NCBI GenBank assembly: GCA_035048485.1
Contig: CM068587.1
Span: forward strand, 29,220,534 to 29,284,533
From: Pteria penguin
Lineage: Eukaryota; Mollusca; Bivalvia; Pterioida; Pteriidae
DNA: 64,000 nt
Direction: 5' to 3'
Under the pieces are notes generated by a model, which ran no database searches, was not told where the DNA came from, and saw only the letters and a program-made list of their open reading frames with translations. Numbering within the stretch: the stretch's first letter is position 1; the number at the start of each line of letters is the position of its first letter. Position numbers and translations under genes: made by a program. Below are positions 15,313 to 26,000 of the stretch, piece after piece.

Positions 15313-15418
15313 AACACCACCCTGCCGGGTGGGTCACTTGGTAGATCGCCTACTAAATACTACAGCTAGACGAAGTGAGAGGAGAAAGGCACGTCGCCAC
15401 TGCCCCTTATGCTGGTAA
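15110..15418 (+). CDS. Terminal-repeat accessory protein with Arg-rich CPLCW tail
   Basis: 102-residue product, complete only in this right copy. The N-terminus looks beta-rich (ITIDWERRLIYTIHEPAIGRVIL). The middle is charged (GDDIKIEPQ...KREPEEERQDHPPGRR). The C-terminus is Arg-rich and ends in RRHCPLCW, possibly half of a zinc site. It is reminiscent of the CPACGSRNC tail of the product of 1302-1832. The start is fixed by the TATA element 55 bp upstream and by conservation in the left copy. A histone-type 3' signal follows. Function unknown. Confidence 0.7.
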   Translation: MEASIKITIDWERRLIYTIHEPAIGRVILRDRESGDDIKIEPQVPLNATVVKREPEEERQDHPPGRRITPPCRVGHLVDRLLNTTARRSERRKARRHCPLCW

Positions 15419-15435
15419 GGGACAGGGAAAAAAAC

Positions 15436-15470
15436 AGCCCTTTTAAGGGCTAACCATTTCTTTAGAAAAG
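15436..15470 (+). terminator. Histone-type 3' processing signal
   Basis: AGCCCTTTTAAGGGCT at 15,436-15,451: a fully paired 6-bp stem with UUUA loop, 17 nt after the TAA at 15,416-15,418, followed by AACCA and AGAAAAG at 15,464-15,470. The outer A-U pair replaces the G-C pair of the first copy, another compensatory difference. Confidence 0.8.
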
Positions 15471-15589
15471 TAAACTCAAGGTTAACAAGTACAATTTCCA
15501 CATTCAATCCAAGGTCAAGGACACTTTTTGAGTTCACCTTTAACCTACTATAGTACGTTTAGGTCAACTCAGTACACTCAGGGGTCAAA

Positions 15590-16146
15590 TGAGTGCAAAA
15601 TGCAATATCGGGGATCGTTACACTACTCATGACGAAACGAAATAGTTCTGTTATTTTTTCTTTGCCTGGTTTTTCTAAGACACAAAAAATCACAGTGTAA
15701 AACAGATATGTACTCAAAAATCGCCGACTCTAAACTTTGTATTTTAAGTTGTATAGAACATTATGAAATAAGAACTCAGAGTTTAAGGACAGAAGATAAT
15801 TTGTCGGATCGTCTCTTGCGTTCCACACGAAAACCACATAATGGTCTGTCCCCTCAAACACTTAGCAAATGAATTAAATGGATTATGGGACAATCTGGGG
15901 TTGATATAACTCGTTTTAATGCCCATTCATGTAGAATAGTTTCTACTACTAAAGCGGCGAATGCTGGGTTCCCCATCGAGGATATATTACATATGGCTGA
16001 TTGGAAGAAAGGTGTCCACATTTAATAGGTTTTATTATAGACTGTCTGTATCTAAGGGGATATCTTATTCCGAAAATGTTAGTGACTTAGAGAGTATTTA
16101 TAAGGCGGTTTTGAACATGCATTATTATATCTCACGAAATTGTTGA
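15590..16146 (+). pseudogene. DIRS tyrosine recombinase, C-terminal part
   Basis: Read with frame changes, this gives the catalytic half of a DIRS tyrosine recombinase: an FSLPGFSKTQK-like segment, a YEIRTQSLRTEDN region, LSPQTLSKWIKWIMGQSGVD, then the conserved FNAHSCR box with its catalytic His and Arg, and an ILHMADWKK...FNRFYY end. The final Tyr-containing stretch lies in the 61-codon frame at 15,961-16,146. Same orientation as the N-terminal half at 546-769. The break between them holds the viral element plus a loss of about 400 bp. The exact start of DIRS sequence is uncertain (about 15,560-15,600). Confidence 0.75.
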
Positions 16147-16812
16147 AATATAATTTTAGATTTTATGAGGGCGCGAAGCGCCCGAAATGAAATATTAATT
16201 ATATGAAATAATTGAAGTGAGATATAATAATGCATTCGCGCCCATTTCTTATCCCTCACATTTATGTACGATTTGAAATTTTTTGGTTGATATAAACATA
16301 TATAAAATCATCCATAATAATGTAATGTTTCAAATTGATCTCTTTATTTTCTAAATTTTTAGGGATGATCAATCTGAGGAATCTTGAGACATGTGTGAAC
16401 AGAACAGATGAGGAAACAGATCTCTGACATGGACAATATTCATTTTTATAATATGGACAAATCAAATTTATGAAAATTTGAATTGTATAATGATTTATGA
16501 ATAATTATGTTTAATTCTGATATTGAATTAAGTAGAAGTTAGAACTTGTATTCTTATTTATCATTTAATTTGCTCGCTATGAAAGTCAGCATGTATTCAG
16601 TCAGTACAAGGTATATAGCTACCGGGAGCATGCGCAGTGATAGAGATATCCCATTCTTTGGAGGTATTTAGGGGTGTTTATTTTTACTTCAAAGAGCTGG
16701 ATTTTTAAGTTGACTTGAAGTTCAATGCATTATTATAACTCACTTCAATTATTTCATATAATTAATATTTCATTTCGGGCGCTTCGCGCCCTCATAAAAT
16801 CTAAAATTGTTT
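16120..16812. repeat. DIRS terminal inverted repeats with GC-rich hairpin
   Basis: TGCATTATTATATCTCAC at about 16,120 is answered by its complement at about 16,205-16,225. The block 16,145-16,225, containing the perfect hairpin GGGCGCGAAGCGCCC, recurs inverted at about 16,725-16,812. The recombinase stop codon lies right at the left arm, the position expected of DIRS right-end repeats. The 480 bp between the arms (16,240-16,715) is AT-rich and shows no gene. Confidence 0.65.
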
Positions 16813-16969
16813 TAATCTTCACTTCTAGTGTATAACCTTAGTAACAATAAAGCCCAATTAAGCCTTTATTCCATCGTATTGAACGTTTTTGTTAGAGTTA
16901 TAGAGAAAGTAGCTTTTCAAAGCTTTTGATTATACTCATAATTCGCATTTAAGAGTTGAAGGGTTAGTC

Positions 16970-18060
16970 ACACAACAGTGACCAAGTATCTATGTAAGAA
17001 ATTAATATCTCACAAGCAAATTCAAAAAGACTTCATGAAACTATTGGGAAGGAGTCAACTTCTTATACTACTGATAAAATGGCTTGCTGAGTTAGAATGG
17101 GAAGGAAGAGCATCGAAGATGGTGAACGGTCTGGACATCCAAAGGAGGCTGCCACAGACAAAACGTTGTTATTGTACACACTATTGGCACGTGTGACAAA
17201 CGGAGAAACCTTCGAGATATGGCCAGAGCACTTGACATGAGTTCATTAGAGGCTGTTCAACCGATTTTAACTGACATCTTAGGCATCTCTAAGGACTCGG
17301 TAGGATGAGTCCCTAGAATGGTGACTGAAGATCAAACAAGAAACAGGAATGATGTTTCATTACATCTTTTGTATCAATATGAAGATGATCCCAAAGATTT
17401 TAGGTTTCGATTTGTCACTAAGGATGAAACTTTGGTTCACAATTTTAATTTCAAACCAAATGCAAAAGCCGAAAGTAACTGGTGTCAAGTGTCTTTCGCA
17501 CTAACAACAATGCACCACAGCGAACATTCATATACCCCAAGAACTCGGTGTCGAGACCAGGTGCCCGGGAGGAGTAATGTTCTCCTAAATTGCTAGCCAC
17601 ATCTGCCATGAATATCCTTATAAGAAACAAAGCAAGTTATGGAATTACCTTGGCTCACTTCCTTCAAAGAAATGCAAGATAGTTTGGGTTCTATCTTTAG
17701 GAAAATCAGGGAATAATCATGACTGATTTGCTTGAGGATAAATAGTACAACATATTGAAATGAGTTTAAGAGACTGCGTCAGCAGATTGCGAGAAAGAGG
17801 AAAGGAAAACTAATCGGAGTTGCTCTGCTCTTGCAGAATAATGCACTTTACAAGTTACAATGACGGCTTCGACAGAATGTTTAGCCCCATCAGACTTTTG
17901 TCTTACATGGTTAGAATTTTGGAAGTACTGAGGGTATCATGGACGCTGTATATGAGTACTTAGATGAACAGAATGAAGCATTATATTTTGAAGGTATACT
18001 GAAATTGGAACACAGATGATGGAAGTGAATTTTGATGAAAGGAGATAATTCTAAAAGAAA
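16970..18060 (+). pseudogene. Mariner-family transposase remnant
   Basis: Collinear pieces of a mariner transposase with many stops and frame changes. The helix-turn-helix region reads from about 16,980 (IQKDFMKLLG...) through a LARALDMS-like segment and ILTDILGISKDSV, the linker as VPRMVTEDQTRNR, and the first catalytic block as FRFVTKDETLVHNF (D preserved, 17,400-17,450). A later LLLQNNALY stretch stands for the QDNAPAH block, and the C-terminal part reads DAVYEYLDEQNEALYFEGI near 17,940. No intact frame exceeds about 90 codons, so the copy is old. Terminal repeats were not identified. Confidence 0.8.
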
Positions 18061-18595
18061 AATCATGATAATTCTGTCATTCCTGGGTCTTCCTAAGTAC
18101 GTGGGGCCGAAAATATTTGATCGTGCCTCGTAGGTATTAAAGTCCTTATCATTTATAGACAATGCATCATCAATATATTAAAATGTTAAATCAAAGGGTA
18201 TTGCCAGTTGTTTCTTATGTTGACACATGCTTTTGAATAAATTCAGCTTGGTACGAATAGAGGAACATATCAGTTAGCAAAGATGCACAATAAGTGTCCA
18301 AATGAATACCGTTGGTTAAGTGGAATAGTTGGTCACCAAAAAAAAAAAAACCCACATAAATATTTTCAATTAAAAAATTCCAGTATGTTCTTAATTTAGT
18401 TTTCGAGTTCTTAAATTAGAATCGCTGTCATCTTCTAACAAACTTTTTTCCCGATAACCCATCAGGATACATGTATATTCATATCTGGGAAAACACAAGT
18501 AATGTTATCCACTTGGTTGTGGGCATTCTAATTGGTTCAATTTCATATACAGATACATTCATGGCGTTCAGTCCATTTAAAATTACCACGGTCAT
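18061..18595. other. AT-rich interval, no gene seen
   Basis: Contains an A12 run near 18,340 and no convincing coding sequence. A short open frame at 18,471 has no recognisable features. Confidence 0.4.
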
Positions 18596-18961
18596 ATGTA
18601 TCCGTCTGAACTCGAGATCAAAGAAACGGCGGAATGCAACACTTCTGCTTCATACCTAGACAAACGTTTGTTTGTCACTATGACTAGTGAGCGAATCTCC
18701 CTATATGACAAACATTATGATGTCAATTCCCGTATCACTAATTTTACCATCCTGAGTAACAACATCCCGCCTTTGCCCGCCTTTGGCCGTTATAATTTCA
18801 CAACTTCTAAGCTAGCCAGAGCATGCTCTTCTCATAAATATTTTGTCCTTAGGTCATGGAGACTACCAAATAAAGTACCCAGAGATCTAGAGCTACAAAT
18901 AGGCTATTTTCAAATAACCGGAAAGGACCTTCAACCTTCTAGATTTAGCAAGCTATTTTAA
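18596..18961 (+). pseudogene. Reverse-transcriptase C-terminal fragment
   Basis: Open frame of 121 codons reading YPSELEIKETAE...SASYLD and ISLYDKHYDVNSRITNF, then LARACSS, matching the post-catalytic region of a retroelement reverse transcriptase widespread in invertebrates (probably Penelope-like, class not certain). The catalytic domain upstream is missing. Related copies lie at 27,690-27,960 and 39,940-40,790. Confidence 0.6.
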
Positions 18962-20155
18962 ACCCTTTTCTTTTTCTACGATTTCTATTTTTAATACCAG
19001 AATTAGTTGTCATTATAATAAATGTAAATTCAAATTTGAATGAAATAGGACAAATGCGGTAGCCTATATCACCAGGTACAGGACTTATATCGATCTTCCC
19101 GATATGAAGGCGTTATATTTTGGATATATACAAGTGAAGGACGAAGGAAATTGTGAGTAACAAACAGTTTTGATATTTTTTTCTACATTCCCGTCGAATC
19201 TCTCTATGGGAAGAATTCAGACCCAAGTCTCATGCTGCTTTGATCTGACATTTTCGACATAAAATTTTTATACCAGAGTTGGTTGTCTTTAGATAATAAA
19301 TGCATTAAAGGTCGAGTTCGTTTTATCGTGTAGCATAATTCGAAGAGCACCGAAATGTCTGTATTACTGAGTAACTCGACAGAGTGATACTTTTTTTTAT
19401 AACGGCACCGTGTCATACAGTTTGGTTTTGCGTACCTTGTTTCCATTCATCAAAATAATCAACATATGCTTTTCCTGGGAGTGCTCCAAGCGAACGTGTG
19501 GGTTTACACTTTGCGGAACAGAAAATCAGGACTCAACTCATGATAAGGTTAAACGCAAGACATATAACGCGGAATAACTCTTTTTCAAATGTGTGAAATA
19601 TACTTGAAAAAAAGCAATTCATGGAGTATATTTAACTAATATACTTATTTAAGTTAGAATATCTCACTCCCTTAAGTCTTTATTTATACGTATTCCTTGT
19701 CTGACGTTAATAGCGATGGAAATTATCACAAAAATTAAAGATACTTGAAATTTAATTAACACACTTATTTAAGTTAGAATTCTTCCCTCATGTAACTCTT
19801 TCTACGTATCGATGCCTTGCCTGAAGTTAATAGCGATGGAATTTACCATAAATACCATATTTTACTAGTGATAAATACTGAACGAGTAATCAAGTCTAAT
19901 GTAGATAACATGATGGTGTACCGATTATTGGGTAATAGTGATACAGTCTAAGTGCCAGTACCATGTGATACCGTTATCGCTTACAAAAATAGGACGTGAC
20001 AAAACATGTCCCATACTGCAGTCAAGGAAATTTGATACTCATAATTGGTTGATGACAGAAAACGGAGTGCATGGACTGGGCTAGTGTTTGATATTTAGAT
20101 TCTATATTCATCCATTTCCATCCTATTTTAAATGAATATTGTATAAAGTGTAGAA
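18962..20155. other. Intergenic; two imperfect direct duplications
   Basis: No gene seen. A block of about 120 bp containing ACTTATTTAAGTTAGAAT and GTTAATAGCGATGGAA occurs twice (about 19,632-19,730 and 19,757-19,850). An ATACCAGAATTAGTTGTC-like block recurs at about 18,996 and 19,270. These look like degraded repeats. Confidence 0.5.
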
Positions 20156-21008
20156 TACGAAAGTAACTTGATGAAATGCAACCGAAATATCCATGGCATA
20201 CTACGATTGACATACATAATCACTTGAAATCAGCGACATGGCTAAGTACTTGGGAGTAGTAAGCATACTAGGTACTCGGGAGTAGTAAGCATACTAGGTG
20301 TTTGGGAGTAGTAAGCATACTAGGTGTTTGGGAGTAGTAAGCATACTAGGTGCTCGGGAGTAGTCAGCATACTAGGTACTCGGGAGTAGTAAGCATACTA
20401 GGTACTCGGGAGTAGTCAGCATACTAGGTGTTTGGGAGTAGTAAGCATACTAGGTGCTCGGGAGTAGTAAGCATACTAGGTGCTCGGGAGTAGTCAGCAT
20501 ACTACCGGTAGGTACTCGGGAGTAGTCAGCATACTATGTACTCGGGAGTAGTAAGCATACTAGGTACTCGGGAGTAGTCAGCATACTAGGTACTCGGGAG
20601 TAGTCAGCATACTAGGTACTCGGTAGTAGTCAGCATACTAGGTACTCGGTAGTAGTCAGCATACTAGGTACTCGGTAGTAGTCAGCATACTATGTACTCG
20701 GGAGTAGTAAGCATACTAGGTGTTTGGGAGTAGTAAGCATACTAGGTGCTCGGGAGTAGTCAGCATACTAGGTAGTCGGGAGTAGTCAGCATACTAGGTA
20801 GTCGGGAGTAGTAAGCATACTAGGTAGTGAGGAGTGGTCAGCATACTAGGTACTCAGCAGTAGTAAGCATACTATGTACTCGAAAGTAGTAAGTAAACTA
20901 TGTATCCGTGGGCAGTCATTGTACGAGTAACTGATTTCAAGTGATTATGCATGTCAATAGTAGTATGCCATGGGTGTTTCGGTTGCATTTCATCAAGTTA
21001 CTTTCGTA
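20156..21008. mobile_element. MITE-like element with minisatellite core
   Basis: Two arms of about 77 bp, 20,156-20,234 and 20,932-21,008, are near-perfect inverted complements: both begin or end TACGAAAGTAACTTGATGAA and carry ATGCAACCGAAA and ATAATCACTTGAAATCAG. Between them is a 26-bp tandem array and no coding sequence. Terminal inverted repeats around a tandem core are typical of non-autonomous elements known in bivalves. Target duplications are not clear. Confidence 0.75.
20246..20910 (+). repeat. 26-bp minisatellite, about 25 copies
   Basis: Unit GGTACTCGGGAGTAGTCAGC plus ATACTA, with variants TGTTTGG, TGCTCGG and GTAAGC. Copies at the right edge are more diverged (from about 20,820), as expected for older marginal units. 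Confidence 0.95.
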
Positions 21009-21298
21009 ACCCTGGATTCGTTAGAGTGCCACGTACCAGTGAGAAGTCAGTACACTAGGTACACATGGGAAGTCAGCGTACGAGTCACCCTGGATTTGTT
21101 AGCTCAACAGGAACCTGTGAGTAGTCAGCATACTGGGTACCCATGAATAGTCAGCGTACGAATCACCCTGGATTCGTTAGAGTGCCACGTACCAGTGAGT
21201 AGTCAGTATCCTAGGTACCTGTGAGTCGTCAGTGCACCAGGTACCAGTGAGTAGTCAGTATACTAGGTACCCGTGAGTAATCATACAGTAACCCTGGA
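21009..21298 (+). repeat. Related satellite with ACCCTGGATTCGTTAG units
   Basis: ACCCTGGATTCGTTAG-type segments recur near 21,008, 21,087 and 21,167, alternating with GTACC(C/A)GTGAGTAGTCAG units related to the 26-bp core. The array is interrupted at 21,298 by a retrotransposon and resumes at 26,936-27,015. Confidence 0.8.
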
Positions 21299-21538
21299 AA
21301 AAAGATGTCACGTGACGTAGAGCGCAGAGGACGCATTTTTCAGCTCTCTCGTCTTATGACTAATTTAGTGGTTATATAACCGTTTTTCAACATTTTTCTT
21401 CAGTGGATTTACTATTTGTAGTGACAAAGTGTACAAAGACAACTTTTTGTGAAATTATTTTTCTGTAATATAGGATTTTCCATGCATGTTTTTCTTATAT
21501 TTTGGATTATATTGAACAGTTCTCATCCCTTTGGAGAA

Positions 21539-22928
21539 ATGGGTGACGGAAAAGAAGAGAATGTGATTGTGAACACCGAATCAAGTGCCGTTATTCGAAC
21601 ACTTAAGCCACTCTATATGAAGGACAGCGATATACAGTTGGGTGATCAAACGCAACGCATGACCGATTATGACATAATGGCCAGTGTTACAAAGCAGATC
21701 GGTGACGAACTTCATTGCCTACAATTGGATCGTAACTTGTGGCGTCTGTATCTTAAAAGTAAAGAGGCGAGAAGTAAACTTCTTCAAGAAGGACTGTCCT
21801 TAAAGAGTATCAGTGTATCTTTGTACGACACAAATCCCTACGCAGCGGGAATTACAAATCCGAACCAAACTACCCTGAAGGTACGTATTTGTGGTCTACC
21901 TTTATCCGTGGACGATTCAGCAGTGACGGAACTGCTTGAGGAGCTTAAGGTCAAGTCCACCAGTAAGCTCATTTACGAGAAAAATACGCAATCCAACCAC
22001 AAAACGTATGACCAGTGTTCTCAATGGTACTCGATTCTTTTACATGGATCCTTTAGAGGAAGGAAAATACTTACCAAGGAACAACGTGTGTGCCGGTCTC
22101 AGAGTTAGAATATATCACTACGGTCAACCAAAACAATAACTAGATTTAACCTGTACAAATTGCTGGAAAACGGATCACACAAAAAATTACTGCAAAAATA
22201 AAGCGTGTTGTAAAGTATGTAAAAAGGAAGGACATAGTCCTGGTGATGAAGCATGTGAGGAATATGACCAGCAGAAGAATCTTACTCCTTTCAACGGTAC
22301 TGGAGACGTATTGTCTAATTATTACCCATGTTCTATGGAAGTCTACGGCATTACGCACAAGTCAGCAGAGCACGCATATCAATAGGCGAAATCTATCAGA
22401 TGTGGTGACCTGGATGCGGCAAATAAAATCAAAGATGCACCAGATTCGTTATCCGCTAAAAGGATCGGCGACAAAGTGAAACCAAATCAAGAGTGGATAG
22501 AGAGTGAGATGAGTGTCATGGAAGAGATAATTGAAAACAAATGTGTACAAGTGCCACTATTCAATGAGAAATTACGATCGGCGAAACGCACCACAACCTT
22601 CGTGGAGACAACTTACAGCAACAAGTGGGGTTCAGGTCTTGATAGAAATGGCACTCTGAATACGAAACAATAGAAATGGCCAGGGAAAAATTCACTTGGA
22701 ATAATAATATCTAAAGTTGCGAAAAAGGTGCGAAAACGAAAACATAGCGACCAGTGGACCCGCCCGAAAAATAAGCAGAAAACGAAATCGAACTCAGGCC
22801 AAAGAGATATAGCCGTAATGCTATACAACCTTCGGGTTACCTCGGACACCGATTCCGTATCGGGCTACAATGCCACGGACAGCGATAGCTCAGATGCCGG
22901 ATCAGTGTCGAAACCCGGCGCTCTCCCT
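21539..22928 (+). pseudogene. Retrotransposon ORF1: RRM-like, CCHC, NADAR-like domain
   Basis: The ATG at 21,539 (MGDGKEEN) is the likely start; the open frame reaches back to 21,449. An RRM-like first part (TLKVRICGLPLSVDDSAVTELL) is followed, after a frame change near 22,000, by two CCHC-type clusters (CTNCWKTDHTKNYC and CKVCKKEGHSPGDEAC, about 22,150-22,260). A NADAR/YbiA-like domain then runs at about 22,285-22,655: FNGTGDVLSNYYPC, ITHKSAEHAYQ, KRIGDKV, and the ending KWGSGLD. Stops at about 22,137, 22,383 and 22,671. A Ser/Asp-rich tail ends at 22,929. NADAR proteins act on ADP-ribose-linked substrates; their role in a retrotransposon is unknown. Confidence 0.75.
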
Positions 22929-23072
22929 TAGGAACATTCCTACAGAGTTATCGTTCTTGAGGAAACGGACCTGAACTGAGTACTGGACTGCCCTTTATGA
23001 ACTGTGGACTGGACTTTCTACATGGTATGATCTATCTAATTAGTTGTAAAGATTTTTATGAATATAACATAA

Positions 23073-26000
23073 ATGAATCAATTTAATTGTATATCTATAA
23101 ATACTAATGGGCTAAATTCTCTCGAGAAAAGAAACAAATTATTTGAATGGTTAAAATTAAAAAATTTTGATTTGGTTTTCATACAAGAAACTCATTTTAT
23201 AGCGCATAAAAAAGAAATCTATAAAAGACAATGGGAAGGCAAAATCATTAATGCTTACTCAGACTCTCAGTTTAGTAGAGGTGTGTCTGTTTTTATCAGA
23301 AATGGTTTAGACATAGATATCACAGACAAATATGTATCAAATGATGGTAGAATTATTATATTGAATACTTCATTGAATGAAAAACTGTATACCTTTGTGA
23401 ATGTTTATGCCCCCAATGAGGAAAATTCTAAAGTAACTTTCCTAGATAATATCAAACGTAAAATAATGCAACATGCTAAATACCAAGAAAATATGTTCAT
23501 TTTTTGAGATTTTAATACTAACTTTGAAAAGAAAAATGATAAAAGTACTAAAAAATTAACCAAATTTTTATCACAATTAGATCTAGTTGATGTTTGGAAC
23601 AGTGTAAATGGTGACGTTAAGGGGTACACTTGGTGTGATAAAGATGACATACCAAAAAGTAGAATCGATTTTGTATTAACAAATCAAAGTAATGTGAATT
23701 ATGTAAAATCACTCATTGTAAGACGCGTACCTGGTAAACAAGGTCACGGACTTAGAATGACTGATCATAGATATTTAAAACTTCTGATAAATATAAGTAA
23801 TCTGAAAAGAGGTCCTGGTTATTGGAAACTAAACTCTGAATTATTAGAAAACAATGACTACAAAAAAGGAATTAAATCTATAATCAATAACTTAGAAAAA
23901 TGTGACCCACTCATAAGGTGGGAAACTTTCAAATGTAATGTAAAGGAATTTTCAATAAATTTTTCAAAATCATTAAGTTCAAAAGAAAAAAAAAACGACG
24001 CGTTGGTGACCTAGAAACTGAATTACATGAAATAGAAACGACAGCTTGCCAAAACATAGATATGAAACGTAAAAAAGAAATAGAAAGTGAACTTGACTTA
24101 ATACACTCAAGAAAAGCAAAAGGTGCGCAGTTACGCTCCAAGGTTAAATGGGTAACCGAGGGAGAGAAAAATACAAATTTCTTTTTATCATTAGAGAAAA
24201 AACACCAAGAAAACAATACGATACGGGAACTTCTAACGGAAAATGGAAATATACAAGGAAGTGGTGAAATAATCGATGAACTGCGAAATTATTATTCAAC
24301 CTTATATAAATCTAAGAATATAAAAAGCATCGATATTGACAATTATTTACAAAATTAAAAAATTCCCACTATATCGGAAAAAATGAAAAACCTATGTGAT
24401 CAGAGTCCTACCAAAGTTGAACTAAGGGAAGCTATTTTAGCTCTTAAAAAAAGCCCTGGAAATGATGGTTTGGTTTCGGAATTTTATCAAACCTTTCTTT
24501 ATGAAATTGAAGATATACTTTTTGATGTAATAAATTGTATTTATGAACAAAAAGAAATGAGTTTCTCACAACGTCTTTCTATTATTACATTGTTGTTTGA
24601 AAAAGGAAATCGAAAAATGTTAAAAAATTACAGACTTCTTAGTTTGACTAATACCGACTACAAAATAATAGCTGTCATTTTTGGTAGAAGACTAAGGACA
24701 GTGATTGATGATGTAATCGGACAGCAGCAATCAGCGTATATTAAAGGAAGAAACATAAGCGAAAATGCCAGATTAATTTAAGATATATTTGATTCTTGTG
24801 ATTTAAATGAGGAAAATGGAATTTTATTATTCTTAGATTTCGAAAAAGCATTTGATTCTGTTGAACATAATTTTCTGTTTAAAGTTTTAGAAAAATTCAA
24901 TTTCGGACAGAATTTTATTTCTTGGATGAAATTTTTTTATACAAAATCTATTTTTCGCATTAAAAATAATGGTTGGATTTCTGGATCATGTGACATGTCA
25001 CGTGGTATAAGACAGGGGCGCCCGATTTCGGCTCTTTAGTACCTTTTTGTTGCAGAAGTATTAGCTATAAAAATAAGAGAAAATTCTAATATTCGTGGTA
25101 TAACAATTAATGACGTAAAAGAAATAAAAACTATTCAGCATGCAGATGACCTCACACTTTCCGTAATGGATGAAGATTCTCTTGAAATATCACTTAAAGT
25201 AATAGACAATTTCTGTCAAGTTACGGGAACAAAGGTCAATTTAAATAAAACTGAATGCATCCTTCTGGGAGGCCTCAGACATAAATACAAAGAAATTTTC
25301 GGGATCGAAGTGACTGAGAAAGCTATTAAGTGCCTAGGCATATATGTAGGACACGATAAGACAGACTGTTATGAAAAAAATTGGACAAAAACACTAGATG
25401 ACATGCAAAAACTATTTGAGTCCTGGAAAAAACGAAATTTAACTCTATTTGGGAAAACGTGCATCATCAATTCTTTGGCAATTTCTAAATTTATATATAA
25501 ATCTACAGTTCTACCCTTTCCACATGAAGATTTTTTTAAAGAAAATTAAAACAGCAATCTTTAATTTTATATGGAACAAAACCGATAGGATTAAAAGAAA
25601 CACTTTAATTGGGAAAATAAAAGATGGGGAATTGGCGTGATAGATATCGAATCAAAGTTAAAATCACTGAAAGCATCTTGGGTTTCAAAACTATTTAATA
25701 AACGAGGTGTTTTGTTTGATAAAGTAGAAAGTTATTTGAAAAAATGTCATGTTCCGCCAGAATATGCCATAAAGACAAATGAAAAATATTTAGAAAAATT
25801 TGATTTAATAAAGCATCTTCCAATTTTTTTTATAAAGAAATGTTTTCTAGTTTTAATGAATGTAAAAAGATATCCCCGATAGATAGCATGTCATGCACTA
25901 ATATACTTCTACAACCATTATGGTGTAACACGCATATCAAATATAAAGGTAAAACTTTACATTTTCCAAATTGGATTAAATGTGGATTTCTTCATGTTAA

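Larger units (their letters stand above)
770..15590. mobile_element. Endogenous Polinton/Maverick-like (adintovirus-type) DNA virus
   Basis: About 14.8 kb bounded by inverted repeats and coding for a retroviral-type chromodomain integrase, an adenain-type cysteine protease, a capsid protein of the family often labelled F54H12.2-like in invertebrate genomes, a penton-like protein, basic and pX-like virion proteins, a small membrane protein and a polymerase N-terminal module. This combination is diagnostic of Polinton-like integrated viruses. Seen directly: gene content, inverted repeats, higher GC than the flanks. Inferred: the copy is defective, because integrase, penton-like, pX and membrane genes are broken and no catalytic polymerase or packaging ATPase is visible. 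The right boundary is approximate, set by where the DIRS recombinase reading resumes. The left end is probably truncated, since the terminal gene is complete only on the right. Confidence 0.9.

Noticed and set aside
20246..20910. Regular short repeats suggesting a CRISPR array
   Set aside because: No unique spacers between units and a eukaryotic context; the same applies to the 35-bp, 14-bp and 34-bp arrays.
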